In this document: one piece after another, positions 45,146-57,460 of the stretch
Layout: the number at the start of each line of letters is the position of its first letter
Position numbering within the stretch: position 1 is the first letter of the stretch
Program-made: the position numbers and the translations under genes
Notes under the pieces: generated by a model
What the model saw: the letters and a program-made list of their open reading frames with translations, nothing else
Told to the model about the DNA's origin: nothing
Database searches by the model: none
NCBI RefSeq assembly: GCF_036850765.1
Contig: NC_089492.1
Span: 204,723,681 to 204,787,680, forward strand
Reading direction: 5' to 3'
DNA: 64,000 nt
Origin: Saccopteryx bilineata
Taxonomy: Eukaryota; Chordata; Mammalia; Chiroptera; Emballonuridae

Positions 45146-47268
45146 TTGAATTTTCTAACAACATGAATATATTTCATGTATTTGGATCTTTTTTGAGGTC
45201 TTTTATCACTGTTTTCTAGTTTTTATCACATATATAATTGTTTTAGTTCTTCCTTTCTGATATGTATCTTTTATTTAATTATTTTGCCTCCTTATTGAGG
45301 CTAGAATGTTCAATATAATGGGTGAGAGTGATGAGAGTGGGCATTCTTCCTTTGTGACCAGCTTTAAAGAAAAAGGATTTAGTCTTTTATCATTAAGTAG
45401 AATGTCAGCTATCAGTTTTGTGTAGATGCTCTTGGTCAAGTTAAAAAAGCTCCCAGGTATTTTTATTTTTCTGAGAGTTTTTAAAAATGAATGGGTGTGA
45501 GATTTTGTCAAATAATCTTTTGCATCAATTGATAATGGTCGTTTCAGTTTTCTTCTTTAGCTCATTAATGTGGTATATTACATTGATTTTTAAATATTGA
45601 ACCAGCTTTGTATATTTGGAATAAACTCTATGTGATCATGATGCACATTTCATTTTATATACTGCTGAACTGCTCATTTTTGTTCAAAATTTTTATGTCT
45701 GCATTCATGAGAAATATTGGTCTTTGGTTTTCCCTTCTTTGTACTGACTGTTTTGGTATAAAGGTAATACTAGCTTCATAAAATGAATCAGAATGTGTCC
45801 TCTCCCCTTTGCTTTTTGAAAGAGATTTAGTAGAATTGTGTTATTTCTTCTTTAAACAATTGGTAGAATTCTTCAGTGAAACTATCTGAACATGGAGATT
45901 TCTAGAGAACATAGGTGTTTTACAATTGTGAATTCAATTTCTCTAATAGTTACAGTACCATTCAATTAATGTTGAGTGAATTGTGGTTGTTGTTGTTCCC
46001 AAAATATTTGTCTATTTCATCTAGGTCATGTGTAGTTAGTTACTTATAGTATCCCGTTACTGTCCTACTGATGTTGGAAAGGATGTCCCTGTTTTAATCC
46101 TGATATTGGTAGTTTGTTATCTTTCCAGGCTTTTTCTTTGTCAGTCTTGATCTTGCTAGTGGTTTTTCAATTTTATTGATATTTTTTAGAAGAACCATTT
46201 TTCTTGCTTCACTGGTTTTTTACTATTCTTTTACTGCTTTCAATTTTATAGATTTTTTTGCCCTTATAGTTATCTTTATTATTTCCTTCTTTCTGCTTGT
46301 TTTCTGTTTATTTTGCTCTTTTTCTACTTTCTTGAGGTGAAAGCTTAGATTATTAATATGAACTTTCCTTCTCAGTACTACTTAGGCTATGGCCTACAAA
46401 TTTTTGTTATATTTTATTTTCATTATTTTGATATATTTTTTATTTCCTTTTAGACTTCTATTGACCCATAGATTATTTAGAAGTATATTGTTTACTTTCA
46501 AAAAGTCTGGAGATTTGCTTGTTATCATTCTGTTATAAATTTTTAGTTTGATTCCACTGTGGTTAGAGAACAATGTATAATTTCCATTCTTTTAAAATTG
46601 TTGAGGCTTCTTTTATGGCCCCATATATGGTATCCTTGTGTATACATTTTGGAAGCATTTAAACAGAATATGTATTTTGTTTTGGGGTGGAGTGTTCTAT
46701 AAAAATTTATTAGATTCCACTGTTTCATAGTGTTCATTTCTTCTAGTCCTTGCTGATTTTCTGTCTAGCTGCTCATGAACTGATGAGAGAGGGCTGTTAA
46801 ATTCTCCAAGTATAGTATTTCTTTTTATATTTTTATTCATCTGGCTTAATTTATTATCATTATAAAATATTAAAGTTGACTAACAGAATTTTTCTTTTAA
46901 TATGACCCAAAACATACTAGGAATGTATATGACTAAGGTTATGGGTACATGTTTAAAAAAAATCTTAATTAGTATTTTTCTTACCCCCTTTTTATTTCTT
47001 TTTTTAAAAAAATTCAATAAAAATAAATTTATTATTAATTTTAATGGGGAGACATTGATAAATGAAGGTACATATGTTCAGAGAAAGCATCTCCAAGTTA
47101 TTTTGACATTTGATTATGTTGCATACCCATCACCCAAAGTCAAATTGTCTTCCATCACCTTCTATCTGGTTTTCTTTGTGCCCCTCCCCTCCCTCCTCTC
47201 CCTCCCTTTTCTCCCCCCCCCCCCCCCGCCAACCACCACACTCTTATCCATGTCTCTGAGTCTCATTT

Positions 47269-50200
47269 TTATGTCCCAGCTATGTATGGAATCATATAGT
47301 TCTTAGTTTTTTCTGATTTACATCTTTCGCTCAGTATAATGTTATCAAAGTCCATCCATGTTGTTGTAAATGATCCAATGTCATCATTTCTTATGGCTGA
47401 GTAGTATTCCATAGTATATATGTCCAAAGCTTATTAATCCACTCGTCCTCTGACAGACACTTGGGCTGTTTCCAGATCTTTGCTATTGTGAACAATGCTG
47501 CCATAAACATGGGGGTGCATTTCTCCTTTTGAAATAGTGCTATAGTGTTCTTGGGGTATATTCCTAAAAATGGGATAGCTGGGTCAAAAGGCAGTTCGAT
47601 TTTCAATTTTTTGAGGAATCTCCATACTGTTTTCCACAGTGGCTGCACCAGTCTGCATTCCCACCAGCAGTGCAGGAGGATTCCCTTTTCTCCACACCCT
47701 CGCCAGCACTTATTATGTGTTGTTTTGTTGATGAGTGCCATTCTAACTGGTGTGAGGTGATATCTCATTGTGGTTTTAGTTTGCATTTCTCTAATGATTA
47801 GTAATGTTGAGCATTTTTTCATCTGCCTATTGGCCATCTGTATGTCCTCTTTGGAGAAGAGTCTATTCATTACCTTTGCTCATTTTTTGATTGGATTGTT
47901 TACTTTCCTGATGTTGAGTTTTGGAAGTCCTTTATAACTTTTGGTTATTAACCCTTTATCAGACATATTGTAAAATATGTTCTTCCATTGTGTGGTTTGT
48001 CTTTTTATTTTGTTCACATTGTCTTTAGCTACACAAAACCTTTTTAGTTTGATATAGTCCCATTTGTTTATTCTGTCCTTTATTTCACTTGCCCATGGAG
48101 ATAAATCAGCAAATATATTGCTGCGAGAGATGTCGGAGAGCTTACTGCCTATGTTTTCTTCCAAGATGGTTATGGTTTCATGGCTTACATTTAAATTTTT
48201 TATCCATTTTGAGTTTATTTTTGTGTATGGTGTAAGTTGGTGGTCTAGTTTCAATTTCTTGCAAGTACCTGTCCAATTTTCCCAACACCATTTGTTAAAG
48301 AGACTGTCTTTATTCCATTGTATGCTTTTACCTCCTTTGTCAAATATCAATTTGTCCATATAGGTGTGAGTTTATTTCTGGGTTCTCTGTTCTGTTCCAT
48401 TGATCTATATGCCTGTTCTCATGCCAGTACCATGCTGTTTTGAGTAAAATGGCAGTATAACTTGATATCAGGAAGCCTGAAAACACCCACTTTATTCTTC
48501 TTTTTTAAGATTGCTGAGGCTATTCATGTTCTTTTTGGTTCCATATAAATTTTTAGAATATTTGTTCTATATCTTTAAAGTATGCCATTGGTATTTTAAT
48601 AGGTATTGCATTGAATTTTTAGATTGCTTTGGGTAATATAGACATTTTAATGATGTTTATTCTTCCTATCTATGAACATGATATATGCTTCTACTTGTTT
48701 GTATCTTCCTTGATTTCTTTTATCAATGTTTTATAATTTTCTGAGTACAAGTCTTTAATCTCCTTGGTTAAATTTACTCCTAAGTACTTTATGTTTTTTG
48801 TTGCAATAGTGAAGGGGCTTGTTTTCTTAATTTCCCTTTCAGACAGTTCATTGTTGGTATATAAAAGTGCTGCTGATTTCTGAACATTAATTTTATATCC
48901 TGCCACCTGCTGAATTCATTTATCAGGTCCTGTAGTTTTTTGATTGAGACTTTAGTATTTTCTATGTACAGTATCATGTCATTAGCAAATAATAATAGTA
49001 TTACTTTTTTTTTTCCAATGTGGATGCCTTTTTTTTCTTCTTCTTTTCTGATTACTGTAGTTAGGACTTCCAGAACTATGTTGAGTAAAAGTAGTGAAAG
49101 GGAACACCCCTGCCTTGTTCCTGATCTTAAGGGGATTGCTTTTAATTTTTGCTCATTGAGTATGATGTTGGCTGTCAGTTTGTCATAGATGGCCTTTATC
49201 ATGTTAAGGTACATTCCCTGTATTCCTATTTTGCTGAGGGTTTTGATCATAAATGGGTGCTGGATTTTATGAAATGCTTTTTCTGCATCTATTAATATTA
49301 TCATGTGATTTTTCTACTTCCTTTTGTTTATGTGATGAATCACATTGATTGTTTTGCAAATATTGTACCAGCCTGCCTCCCCAGAATAAATCCCACTTGA
49401 TCATGACGTATGATGTTTTTCATATATTGCTGGATCTGGTTTGCTAATATTTTGTTGAGAATTTCACCATCTAAGTTCATCAGGGATATTGGCCTATAGT
49501 TTTCTTTGTTTGTAGTGTCTTTGCCTGGTTTTGGAATGAGAATTATGATTGGCTCATAAAAGGAGCTTGAAGTCTTTCCTTTTCCTGAATTTTTTGAAAT
49601 AGCTTGAGGAGGATAGGTGTTAGTTCTTCTTTGAATATTTGGTAAAATTCGCCTGTGAAGCCATCTGGCCCAGGACTTTTGTTTGTTGGGAGTTTTTTGA
49701 TAATTGTTTTATCTCATTTGAAGTAATTGGTCTATTTAGGTTTCCTGATTCTTGCAGATTGATTTTTGAAAGGTTATATGTTTCAAGAAATTTTTCCAGT
49801 TTGCCTAGGTTGTCTAATTTTTTGGCATGCAGTTCTTTATAGTGTTGTTTTTTTTTTTTTTTACAATTCTTTGTATTTCTGTTGTGTCAGTTGTTATTTC
49901 TCCACTCTCATTTCTAATTTTATTTATTTGAATCATCTCTCTTTTTTTCTTGGTGAGTCTGGTTAAAGGTTCATCAATCTTGTTTACCTTTTCAAAGAAC
50001 CAGCTCTTGGTTTCATTGATCTTCTGTATTAATTTTTTAGCCTTTATGTCATTTATTTCCACTCTGATCTTTATTAATTTTTTCCTTATACTTCCTATGG
50101 GTTTTGTTTGTAGTTCTTTTTCTAGTTCTTTTAAATGTAGAATTAGTTTATTTTGGCTTTTTCTTGTTTCTTAAGGTATGCCTGTAATGCTATAAACTTC

Positions 50201-51101
50201 CCTCTCAGGACTGCTTATGCTGTGTCCCATAAATTTTGAATTATTGTATGTTCATTTTCATTTGCTTCAAGGAAATTTTTTATTTATTTTTTAACTCATT
50301 GTTAACCCATTTGTTATTTAATAACATGCTTTTTAGTCTCCAAGTGTTTGAATGTTTTTCAGTTTTTCTATTGTAGTTGATTTTAGTTTCATGCCATTGT
50401 GATCAGAAAAGATGCTTGAAATGATTTCAATCTTCTTAAATTTATTGAAACTCATTTTGTGTCCTAGCATGTGGTCTATCCTAGAGAATGTACCATGAGC
50501 ACTTGAAAAGAATGTATATTCTGCTGCTTTAGGGTGAAAGGTTCTGAAGATATTTATTAAATCCAGTTGATCTAGTGTGTCCTTTAAGGCTGCTGTTTCT
50601 TTGTTAATTTTCATTCTTGAGTATCTACCTAGTGATGTTAGTGGGGTATTAAAATCCCCTACTATTATAGTCTTGCTGTTGATCTCACCCTTTAAATCCA
50701 TCAAAATCTGCTTTATATATTTAGGTGCTCCTATATTAGGCACATAGATATTTATAATGGTTATTTCTTCCTGTTGGATTGCTCCCTTTATCATTATGTA
50801 GTGACCTTCTTTATCCTTTACTGTAGCCTTTGTTTTAAAGTCTATTTTGTCAGATATAAGTATTACTATCCCAGCTTTTTATTTGTTGTTTTTATTTTTA
50901 TATTATAAAAAATATATAATATTTTTTATATCCCTTCACTTTCAGTCTGTGTGTCTCTTTTGTTTTGAGGTGTGTCTCTTGTAGACAGCATATGTAAGGG
51001 TCCTATCTTTTTACCCATGGAGCTACCCTATGTCTTTTGATTGGAGGATTTAATCCATTTACATTTAAAGTTATTATTGATATGTAGTTGTTTATGACCA
51101 T
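47269..51101 (-). pseudogene. L1-C ORF2 remnant
   Basis: Start codon at about 51099-51101 ([16 protein letters not shown]), stop near 47269. Pieces: endonuclease 50333-50794 ([37 protein letters not shown]), RT 48789-49304 and 48691-48906, C-terminal 47880-48359 and 47391-47870 with an intact CWRGCGEKG...HCWWEC motif. At about 50985 the minus strand reads CCLQETHL, so the endonuclease Glu is kept. The RT motif is FAND rather than FADD. Many frameshifts. Confidence 0.92.
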
Positions 51102-51170
51102 TTTATTCTTTAAATCTACATTCTTCTTTTTCTAGATTTTTCTCCCTTTGTTCTGTTTACAATAGGCCCC

Positions 51171-52450
51171 TTAACATTTCTTGTAGCATTGGTTTGGTTG
51201 TAATGAATTCCTTGAGTTTGTTTTTTTGTTTGTTTTGTCTGGGAAGCTTTTTATTTCATCTTCAATTTTAAATGATAGCCTTGCTGGATAAAGAAGTCTT
51301 GGTTGTAGGGTCTTGTTTTGCATTACTTTGAATATTTCTTGCCATTCCCTTCTGGCCTCTAGTGTTTCTGTTGAGAAGTCAGATGTCATCCTTATAGGGG
51401 CTACTATGTAGGTAATTGACTGCTTTTCTCTTGCAGCTTTTAGTATTCTTTCTTTATCCCTTAATTTTGGCATTTTAATAATGATGTTTTTTAGTGTAGG
51501 CCTCTTTGGGTTTCTCTTTAATCAGACTCTCTGTGCTTCTTGAACTTGTGTGACTTTTCCTTCATCAATTTAGGGAAGTTTTCAGCTATGATTTCTTTGA
51601 ACAGGTTCTCTATCCGTTGTTCTTACTCTTCTCCTTCAGGAACCCCTATGATGTAGATGTTGTTTCTTTTCATGTTGTCACAGAGCTCTCTTAGAGTTTC
51701 CTCAGACTTTTTGAGCCTCTTTTCTTTTTGCTGCTCCATTTTCATGCTTTTGTTTATTTTGTCTTCTAAATTGTTGATTTGATCCTCTGCCTCATTCAGC
51801 CTACCTTTAATTTCTTCTAGTGTAGTCTTAATTTCTGATATTTTATTTGTCATTTTTGATTGGTTCTTTTTTTATGATTTTAATGTCCTTTTTAATGCTT
51901 GCTATCTCTTTATTTAGGCACTCATTATGTCCATCCATTGTTGCTCTAAGATCAGGGGTTGGGAACCTATGGCTCACAAGCCAGGTGTGGCTCTTTTGAT
52001 AGCTGCATCCAGCTCATAGACAAATCTTTAATAAAAAAATTAATAACGTTAAAAATATAAAACATTCTCATGTATTACCATCTATTCATTTCCTACCGCT
52101 CATGTTCATGGTTGCAGGTGGTTGGAGCCAATCACAGCTGTCCTCCAGGACAACATCAAATTTTTATTGGATAATGTGTAACTTACATGGGTCATTATAT
52201 GGCTCTCACAAAATTACATTTTAAAATATGTGGCGTTCATGGCTCTCTCAGCCAAAAAGTTTTCTGATCCCTGCTTTAAGATCCTTGAGCATCCTAAAAA
52301 TCATTGTTTTAAACTCTGCATCTTGTAATTTGGCTATTTCCATCTCATTCAGTTCTTATATTGGGGATTCTCTTGTTAATTCATTTGGAGTACGTTTTTC
52401 TGCCTTCCTATTTTGTCTATGTATAGACTCATCCTTTAGGTGTGTTGTTT
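51171..52450 (-). pseudogene. L1-C ORF1 remnant, interrupted by a hAT element
   Basis: C-terminal domain 51171-51473 (SDFSTETLEARREWQEIFK), coiled coil 51623-51853 (ISEIKTTLEEIKGRLNEAED...IYIIGVPEGEE). The N-terminal coiled-coil part continues on the other side of the hAT element, about 52282-52450. Broken by stops and the insertion. Confidence 0.88.
51952..52273. mobile_element. Short hAT-type DNA transposon inside L1-C ORF1
   Basis: Ends '(t)caggggttgggaacctatgg' and '...aaaagttttctgatccctg'. 8-bp target duplication ctctaaga at 51944-51951 and ctttaaga at 52274-52281, one mismatch. 322 bp, no coding capacity. 'gtggctcttttgatagctgc' near the left end and 'ggctctctcagcc' near the right. Confidence 0.9.
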
Positions 52451-52459
52451 GTGTAGCTA

Positions 52460-54187
52460 GCTGAGTCTAGGGTTAGTATTGTCTGCCTCCAAATTCCAGT
52501 TGTGTTGTTTCTAGATTTTCTTGGGTTGGCATCAGCTGTTGTTTGTAATCTGCTATGGGCTACTTGTTTGCTGTCACTATTCTTTTTGCTATATTTGTTG
52601 GCATTTTCTATGTCTTAGCTGGGTCAGGTGTAAGAAGCCCTTCTTTAAGATGCCCAACCTGGACCTCCCTGGCCAGAGCCTGATGCATATCAGTGGGGGT
52701 CACTGCCTATAAGTGGCCCTTATCAACCTTTTTGGAGCTACAGGTGATCCAGATCTTGTGGCTGTCTCTGCTGGGCCCAGGTGCCATTGTAAATATCAGC
52801 TGAACTCCTAGGCTAGCTTTTATCTACTCTTGGCCTGGGGGAAGTTCATTTAAAAGTTCAAGTTCCCCTGAGATCTGCTTTCTGCTGCTTCTTATTGCTG
52901 GCTACTTATTGGGCTCAGTACTGTAATTCAGAGATTAGGTATGGTATTGGATATGGCTTGCCCCTTAACTTCAGGTGTCATACTATGCAAACTTTATTTT
53001 TTCTATTTTATTTTATTTTTTTCTTGTTTTTCAGCCCTCAGAAGGGTGAGACCACAAGAGTCCAGTGGGTGTGGCCACTGTGTTCCCTATGTGTGGTCTG
53101 TCTGCCAGTCCCCTGCCACTGCCTCAGGCATTTAGGCTCCACCGCTGCTGACGCTGGCCCGCTGCTACAGCTGCTGCGGCTTCCACCGTCGCTGGCAGGT
53201 TTACGTGCTCACACCCCAGCCATCACCATAGGCGGGTTTGCCTGCATTTATGGGCTGCAGTCACAGTCTCTTGGGTTTCCCTGCTGGCCGGCTTGTGCGA
53301 GTGTGCTTGTGCCGCAGGGGAGGCTGCCTCGGCCTCCGCTGCCATGGGTGAGTGCACGCGTGTGCTCTGAACGTGCGGGCCCCTGCAGCTGTGCTGGCAG
53401 CCACCTGCCCACCTACCCGACCTTAGGGGAGTACTCAGCAGCATGAGGGGGGGCGGTGTGGCTCAGACCTCAGCTCTCACTACTTGTGTCCCTGATGTGC
53501 TCCCTGCTTCTAAGTGCCTCCTTGCTCTGACTGGAGCAGGAGAGCCTCTGGTGGGCAGGGTAATTTCTCCCCTTTGCTGTTGTTGCTGTTCCCAGGAAAA
53601 ATGGTCACTTTAGACTTGGGGAGTGACTCATCCCTGGGGTTTTGGGTGGCTGTCCCTCAAAGTATCTCTCCCTGTGCTTCTGAAATTACACTCTCCTCTG
53701 GTAACTCCAGTCCTCTCAGTGCTCCCTGCTCCCAGAGATCCAGGTAAGTGTCTGTGAATGAGGTCTTCTACATGGTCCCTTTAAGATGGAGCCTGGGTCT
53801 GAGAGTTCTCTTTCTTGCAAACAGCATCTCAGCTCTTTTCTCAGTAAATACTCCATACGCCTCTTTTAGGCTCTGGGACTCCAGGCTGGGGCTCTGGTTC
53901 TGGGGCTGAGGACCCACAACTCTCCCAGCAACCCACCCCACTGAGAGAGTCCCTCCCGGCTGCTGCTCGCTCCTTGGAGTGGGGCAGCCCTTTCTGCATC
54001 TCTGCCTTTCCTATCAGTCTCAATGTGTTTTCTTCAGTGGTCCTTGGTTATAGAACCCTCTTAGTTTAGTCCAAAGTTGGTTTTTCAAGATGATTGTTCT
54101 TAAAATTAAGTTGTAATCTACTTTGGTTCTGGGAGGTGGGAGTTGGAGTGTCTACCCACTCCATTGCCATCTTGCTGCACCTGCCTC
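52460..54187 (-). other. L1-C 5'UTR, with a GC-rich segment
   Basis: About 1.7 kb. 53040-53460 is clearly richer in G and C than its surroundings and contains CpGs ('gcacgcgtgtgctctgaacg'). It produces a 183-codon plus-strand frame by chance. No tandem units like those of L1-A and L1-B are visible. The YY1-like motif lies at about 54160-54180. Confidence 0.75.
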
Positions 54188-54197
54188 TTTCTTTTTT

Positions 54198-54345
54198 AGA
54201 GCCAAGTAGTATCCCATTATGTAAATGTACCACATATTTTTTATCCACTTATCTACTGATGGACACTTGAGTTGCTCCCAAATATTGGCTATTAAAAATC
54301 ATGTTTATTAATGCTGTTTTTTGAGTGCATATATTTGTATAGCTT
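54198..54345 (-). repeat. Old L1 fragment, antisense
   Basis: 'agccaagtagtatcccatta', 'accacatattttttatcca', 'tggacacttgagttgctccc' is the antisense L1 ORF2 C-terminal region. It lies immediately right of L1-C, which may have inserted into it. Confidence 0.7.
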
Positions 54346-54930
54346 TTGAAAATAATCACATCAGGTATTTTGTTATATATACACAATTTATTACAGTCTA
54401 CTGGGGTCATCATGTTTACCAGTTCAAGTAAAATGTAGAAACCGTCTTTTCATATTCCTTTACCCTCTCCCATTTATAATATACTTGTCTAAAGTATTTT
54501 TCCTTCACACTTTTAGAACCAATTCTTACAGTATTGTAATTTTTGCTTTAAAAATATGATTTAGTAAACTCAAGAGGAAAAGGGAAATGTAATATATTTC
54601 CCTATGTTCTTACTTTTTTATAGTCTTTTTCTTCCTTCCTGATGTTCTAAGATTTTTTCTTTTGTTACTTTTTTCTGTTTAGAGAACTTTCTCTAGCCAT
54701 CTATTGGTTGTCATACTATCAGACTGTGACTATTTTTTAAACAATTTTTTAGCTGCTTTCTGTAATATTTTCTATCAATTTGTTGGTCATTCTATCATCT
54801 ATCTATCTATCTATCATCTACCTAGTTACTGAATCTATTTCTCTGGAGAATCCTAATACACTGATTATCTGAACATTTCTTGTATTTCTAATATTCTTTC
54901 TAGGCCCTTTGCTAAAAAATATAGACTTTA
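54346..54930. other. AT-rich unclassified sequence with (ATCT)n
   Basis: Short (atct)n run at about 54796-54820. Otherwise no recognisable feature. Confidence 0.5.
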
Positions 54931-55130
54931 GGCCCTGGCCAGGTTGCTTAGTGGCTAAAGCATCCTCCTGGTGCACTGAGGTCACAGATTTGATTCCCAG
55001 TCAGGGCTTATACAAGAAGCAATCAATGAGTATACTACTAAATGGAATAACTAAGTGGAACAGCAAGCAAGTTGATGCTCTATCTCCCTAACCCCCTCTC
55101 TAAAACCAATGGAAATTTTTGGAAAAAAAG
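54931..55130 (+). mobile_element. Old bat SINE, type D (VES-like)
   Basis: 'ggccctggccaggttgctta' head, 'gatttgattcccagtcaggg' B-box region, 'aagaagcaatcaatgagta' and 'ggaataactaagtggaacag' body, A-rich tail. The most diverged of the recognised bat SINEs here, consistent with an older bat-wide family. Confidence 0.8.
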
Positions 55131-56040
55131 AAAGAAAATAAGCTTTAGTTGTGTTTTTTGGTTGATTTTTGTTTTTTGTCTTGAGTCTGTTAAGACTTCT
55201 TGTCTCTTCAGTTACAAGTTTGGAATATATGAGGTAAAAAGAACCCGAGGAAACTCACTACTGTGTTGTTCTTTGAGTCACAAGTTTCTTAGCTGCTCTG
55301 CCTTCTCACTACTTTTTAGAGTCTTCTTATGTTTGTTTTTTATATAGTGTCCAGGATTGTTAATTATACTAAATGGAAGAAATAGGGAGAAGTCAGTCCA
55401 CTGCATTTTCCCAGAAATGAAACTCTTTCATGTTTATAAGTCATGTCCAATTTTAAAAGCTGGGACATTAATTAAAATTAAATTTAAATAATGTATTTAA
55501 CTTTTGAAAATCAAGATGCTGGGAGGAAGAAGAAAGGGGTACAAAGTTCCACAAACATTCCCTAACACAGTTCTGAATTTTCCAACTATAACTTTTGATT
55601 TGTATATTTCTTCTTATAGTTCACTCCATAAAAGCTTGCAGTTTAATATGTTTATTCCTGAGTGCTCAATTACCATTCTGGTTATGCTTCTTTGACCACT
55701 TGTCTATATTAATATTACTAAGATAGTTATTTAGAAACAATTTCCTGAAAAGCCTCACCCAACTGGGTTTTACATAGTATCTTTCCATACATACCAAGAC
55801 TGAAAAATCACAATGAATACTAGAGAACCAGAGAAAACATGGAAATTGTCTTCAGTCACTTGGCAACCAACTAGTCACCAGACAACCAACTATAGTAGCC
55901 ACCCGTCCAAGAAAGCTTGATATTCTAGCTACCTCTGCTCCACCTCCCAGACAAAGTTCTCAGGGTCTCTGGTAATACAAAGATATAAAAATATTGACTA
56001 GAAATAAGCAGGTTAATTTAGGGACAATTGTTACAATTTA
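55131..56040. other. Unique sequence
   Basis: No repeat or coding evidence seen. A short repeat of 'accaactag(t)' type text is present near 55865-55895. Confidence 0.5.
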
Positions 56041-56056
56041 GGAGTCAGTTGATCTT

Positions 56057-56428
56057 TTTTTTTTTCATATTTTTCTGAAGTTGGAAATGGGGAGGCAGTC
56101 AGACAGACTCCCGCATGCACCCCACCAGGATCCATCCGGCACGCCCACCAGGGGGCGATGCTCTGCCCATGTGGGGCGTAGCTCTGTTACAACCAGAGCC
56201 ATTCTAGCGCCTGAGGTAGAGGCCACAGAGCCATCCTCAGCGCCCGGGCCAACTTTGCTCCAATGGAGCCTTGGCTGCGGGAGGGGAAGAGAAAGACAGA
56301 GAGGAAGGAGAGGGGGAGGGGTGGAGAAGCAGATGGGCACTTCTCCTGTGTGCCCTGGCTGGGAATCGAACCCGGGACTCCTGCACGCCAGGCTGACTCT
56401 CTACCACTGAGCCAACTGGCCAGGGCTG
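56057..56428 (-). mobile_element. Type A bat SINE, young-looking
   Basis: Perfect 16-bp target duplication ggagtcagttgatctt at 56041-56056 and 56429-56444, nick ATCTT/AA. Minus-strand head with near-consensus A box and B box. A T-run at the left marks the tail. Confidence 0.95.
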
Positions 56429-56444
56429 GGAGTCAGTTGATCTT

Positions 56445-57088
56445 AACTCTCATTTTTATAAATTTTTCTGTAATAACATTTCACTCTCTCACTTCTTCTC
56501 AAAGGCAGAGTTGTTCTAGCTTTATTCTTCTTTTTCCTGTGTGTGTTTCAATGAGGTGATTAAAAACATGTTTTTTTGGGTTCCTGCGAAAAGACCCTCT
56601 GCACAGGCCTTGCATTTATAGTATTTTAACTGACTTTGTTTTCCAGAGATGGAAAATGAAACCTTCATGTAGATATTTTCAAGAACGTAAAAACCACTAC
56701 TTGCTTGATAGTTCCGTCACTTGGAAAGTGTTAATTGGTATTAGTTGAAGGCAGATCATCTTGGCCTTCATTAATATTGTGTCGCTGTTCCTTTTTGCCA
56801 TAGAGAAAGCACAGTTATAATTGAAAGACAGCTCCATAGCTTCCCAGGTAGGGATGAGAGAAGTATTGCTAATTTGCTCAATGTCACACCTGCTTTGTTC
56901 TTCATTAGACCAAATGGGGAAAGTCAAAGCTCCCAGGTAGCCAGCAGAGGGAAAGAACTGTGCTTGGTTCCAGCTGTTGCCTAGGAACCTAAGCAATCAC
57001 AGAGGGCAAAAGACAGGCATTTCCAAAAAACCTTCACAGTCAAGTATAATCATTTCTTCCACGCAATAAGGAACGGTTATTCCAAATT
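56445..57088. other. Unique sequence
   Basis: Nothing recognised. A 99-codon minus-strand frame (56697-56996) has no known relatives by eye. Confidence 0.5.
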
Positions 57089-57175
57089 TCTCTTTCCCTC
57101 CCTCCCTCCCTCCCTCCCTCCCTCCCTCCCTCCCTCCCTTCCTCCCTTCCTTCTTTTCTTCCTTCCCTCCCTCTT
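57089..57175. repeat. (CCCT)n / polypyrimidine tract
   Basis: About twelve tandem 'ccct' units, then mixed 'ccttcc' units. Pure C/T on the plus strand. Confidence 0.92.
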
Positions 57176-57177
57176 AA

Positions 57178-57460
57178 AAATATTAGTGAGCATCCAAAAT
57201 GTGACAGGCACTACTCTGGGCAGGGAAGACATATACACGAATAAGAGAAGGCTCCTCTCTTTGGATAACTTACGCACTGGTGAAGGAGACAGGTACATAA
57301 TGTAATTTCAGTTATTAATAAGAGCTACAAAGAAATGCAAAACAAAGAAGGTGATAATGATAGGTCAGGTATGCTATTTTAGATGGAGTGGCCAGGGGGG
57401 CCTCTTGAAAAGGTGACGTCTGAATAGAGACCTGAATGAAGTGAGGAAGCAAGCAGTACA
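57178..57460 (-). repeat. L2 LINE fragment, antisense
   Basis: 'gacaggcactactctgggca', 'cttgaaaaggtgacgtctga' and 'gagacctgaatgaagtgagg' are well known antisense LINE-2 phrases. It adjoins the polypyrimidine tract. Confidence 0.8.

Larger units (their letters stand above)
43008..46990 (-). repeat. Degenerate older L1 (L1M type), antisense, interrupted
   Basis: Begins with an L1 3'UTR-like A-rich end, then antisense ORF2 from C-terminus ('gctgagtagtattccatgg' at about 43393) through RT (about 45280-46100) to endonuclease ('YRTLHPK'-like frame at 46543-46737). Frames are short and full of stops. Interrupted by a sense fragment at about 44105-44290 and a SINE at 44768-45145. Older than L1-A, L1-B and L1-C by divergence. 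Confidence 0.8.
47005..54187 (-). mobile_element. LINE-1 copy L1-C, older full-length element
   Basis: Antisense. The 3' end at the left has A-rich termini and a poly-C/pyrimidine block (47176-47227). The 5' end at the right reads, on the minus strand, 'tgcagcaagatggcaatgg', a YY1-type L1 start. ORF2, ORF1 and a long 5'UTR are all recognisable. A hAT element is inserted in ORF1. A possible target duplication tttctttttt (46995-47004 and 54188-54197) is low complexity and not certain. More broken than L1-A and L1-B. Confidence 0.88.

Noticed and set aside
52895..53446. 183-codon plus-strand frame in GC-rich DNA
   Set aside because: Lies in the GC-rich 5'UTR of L1-C, antisense; GC richness lowers stop frequency.
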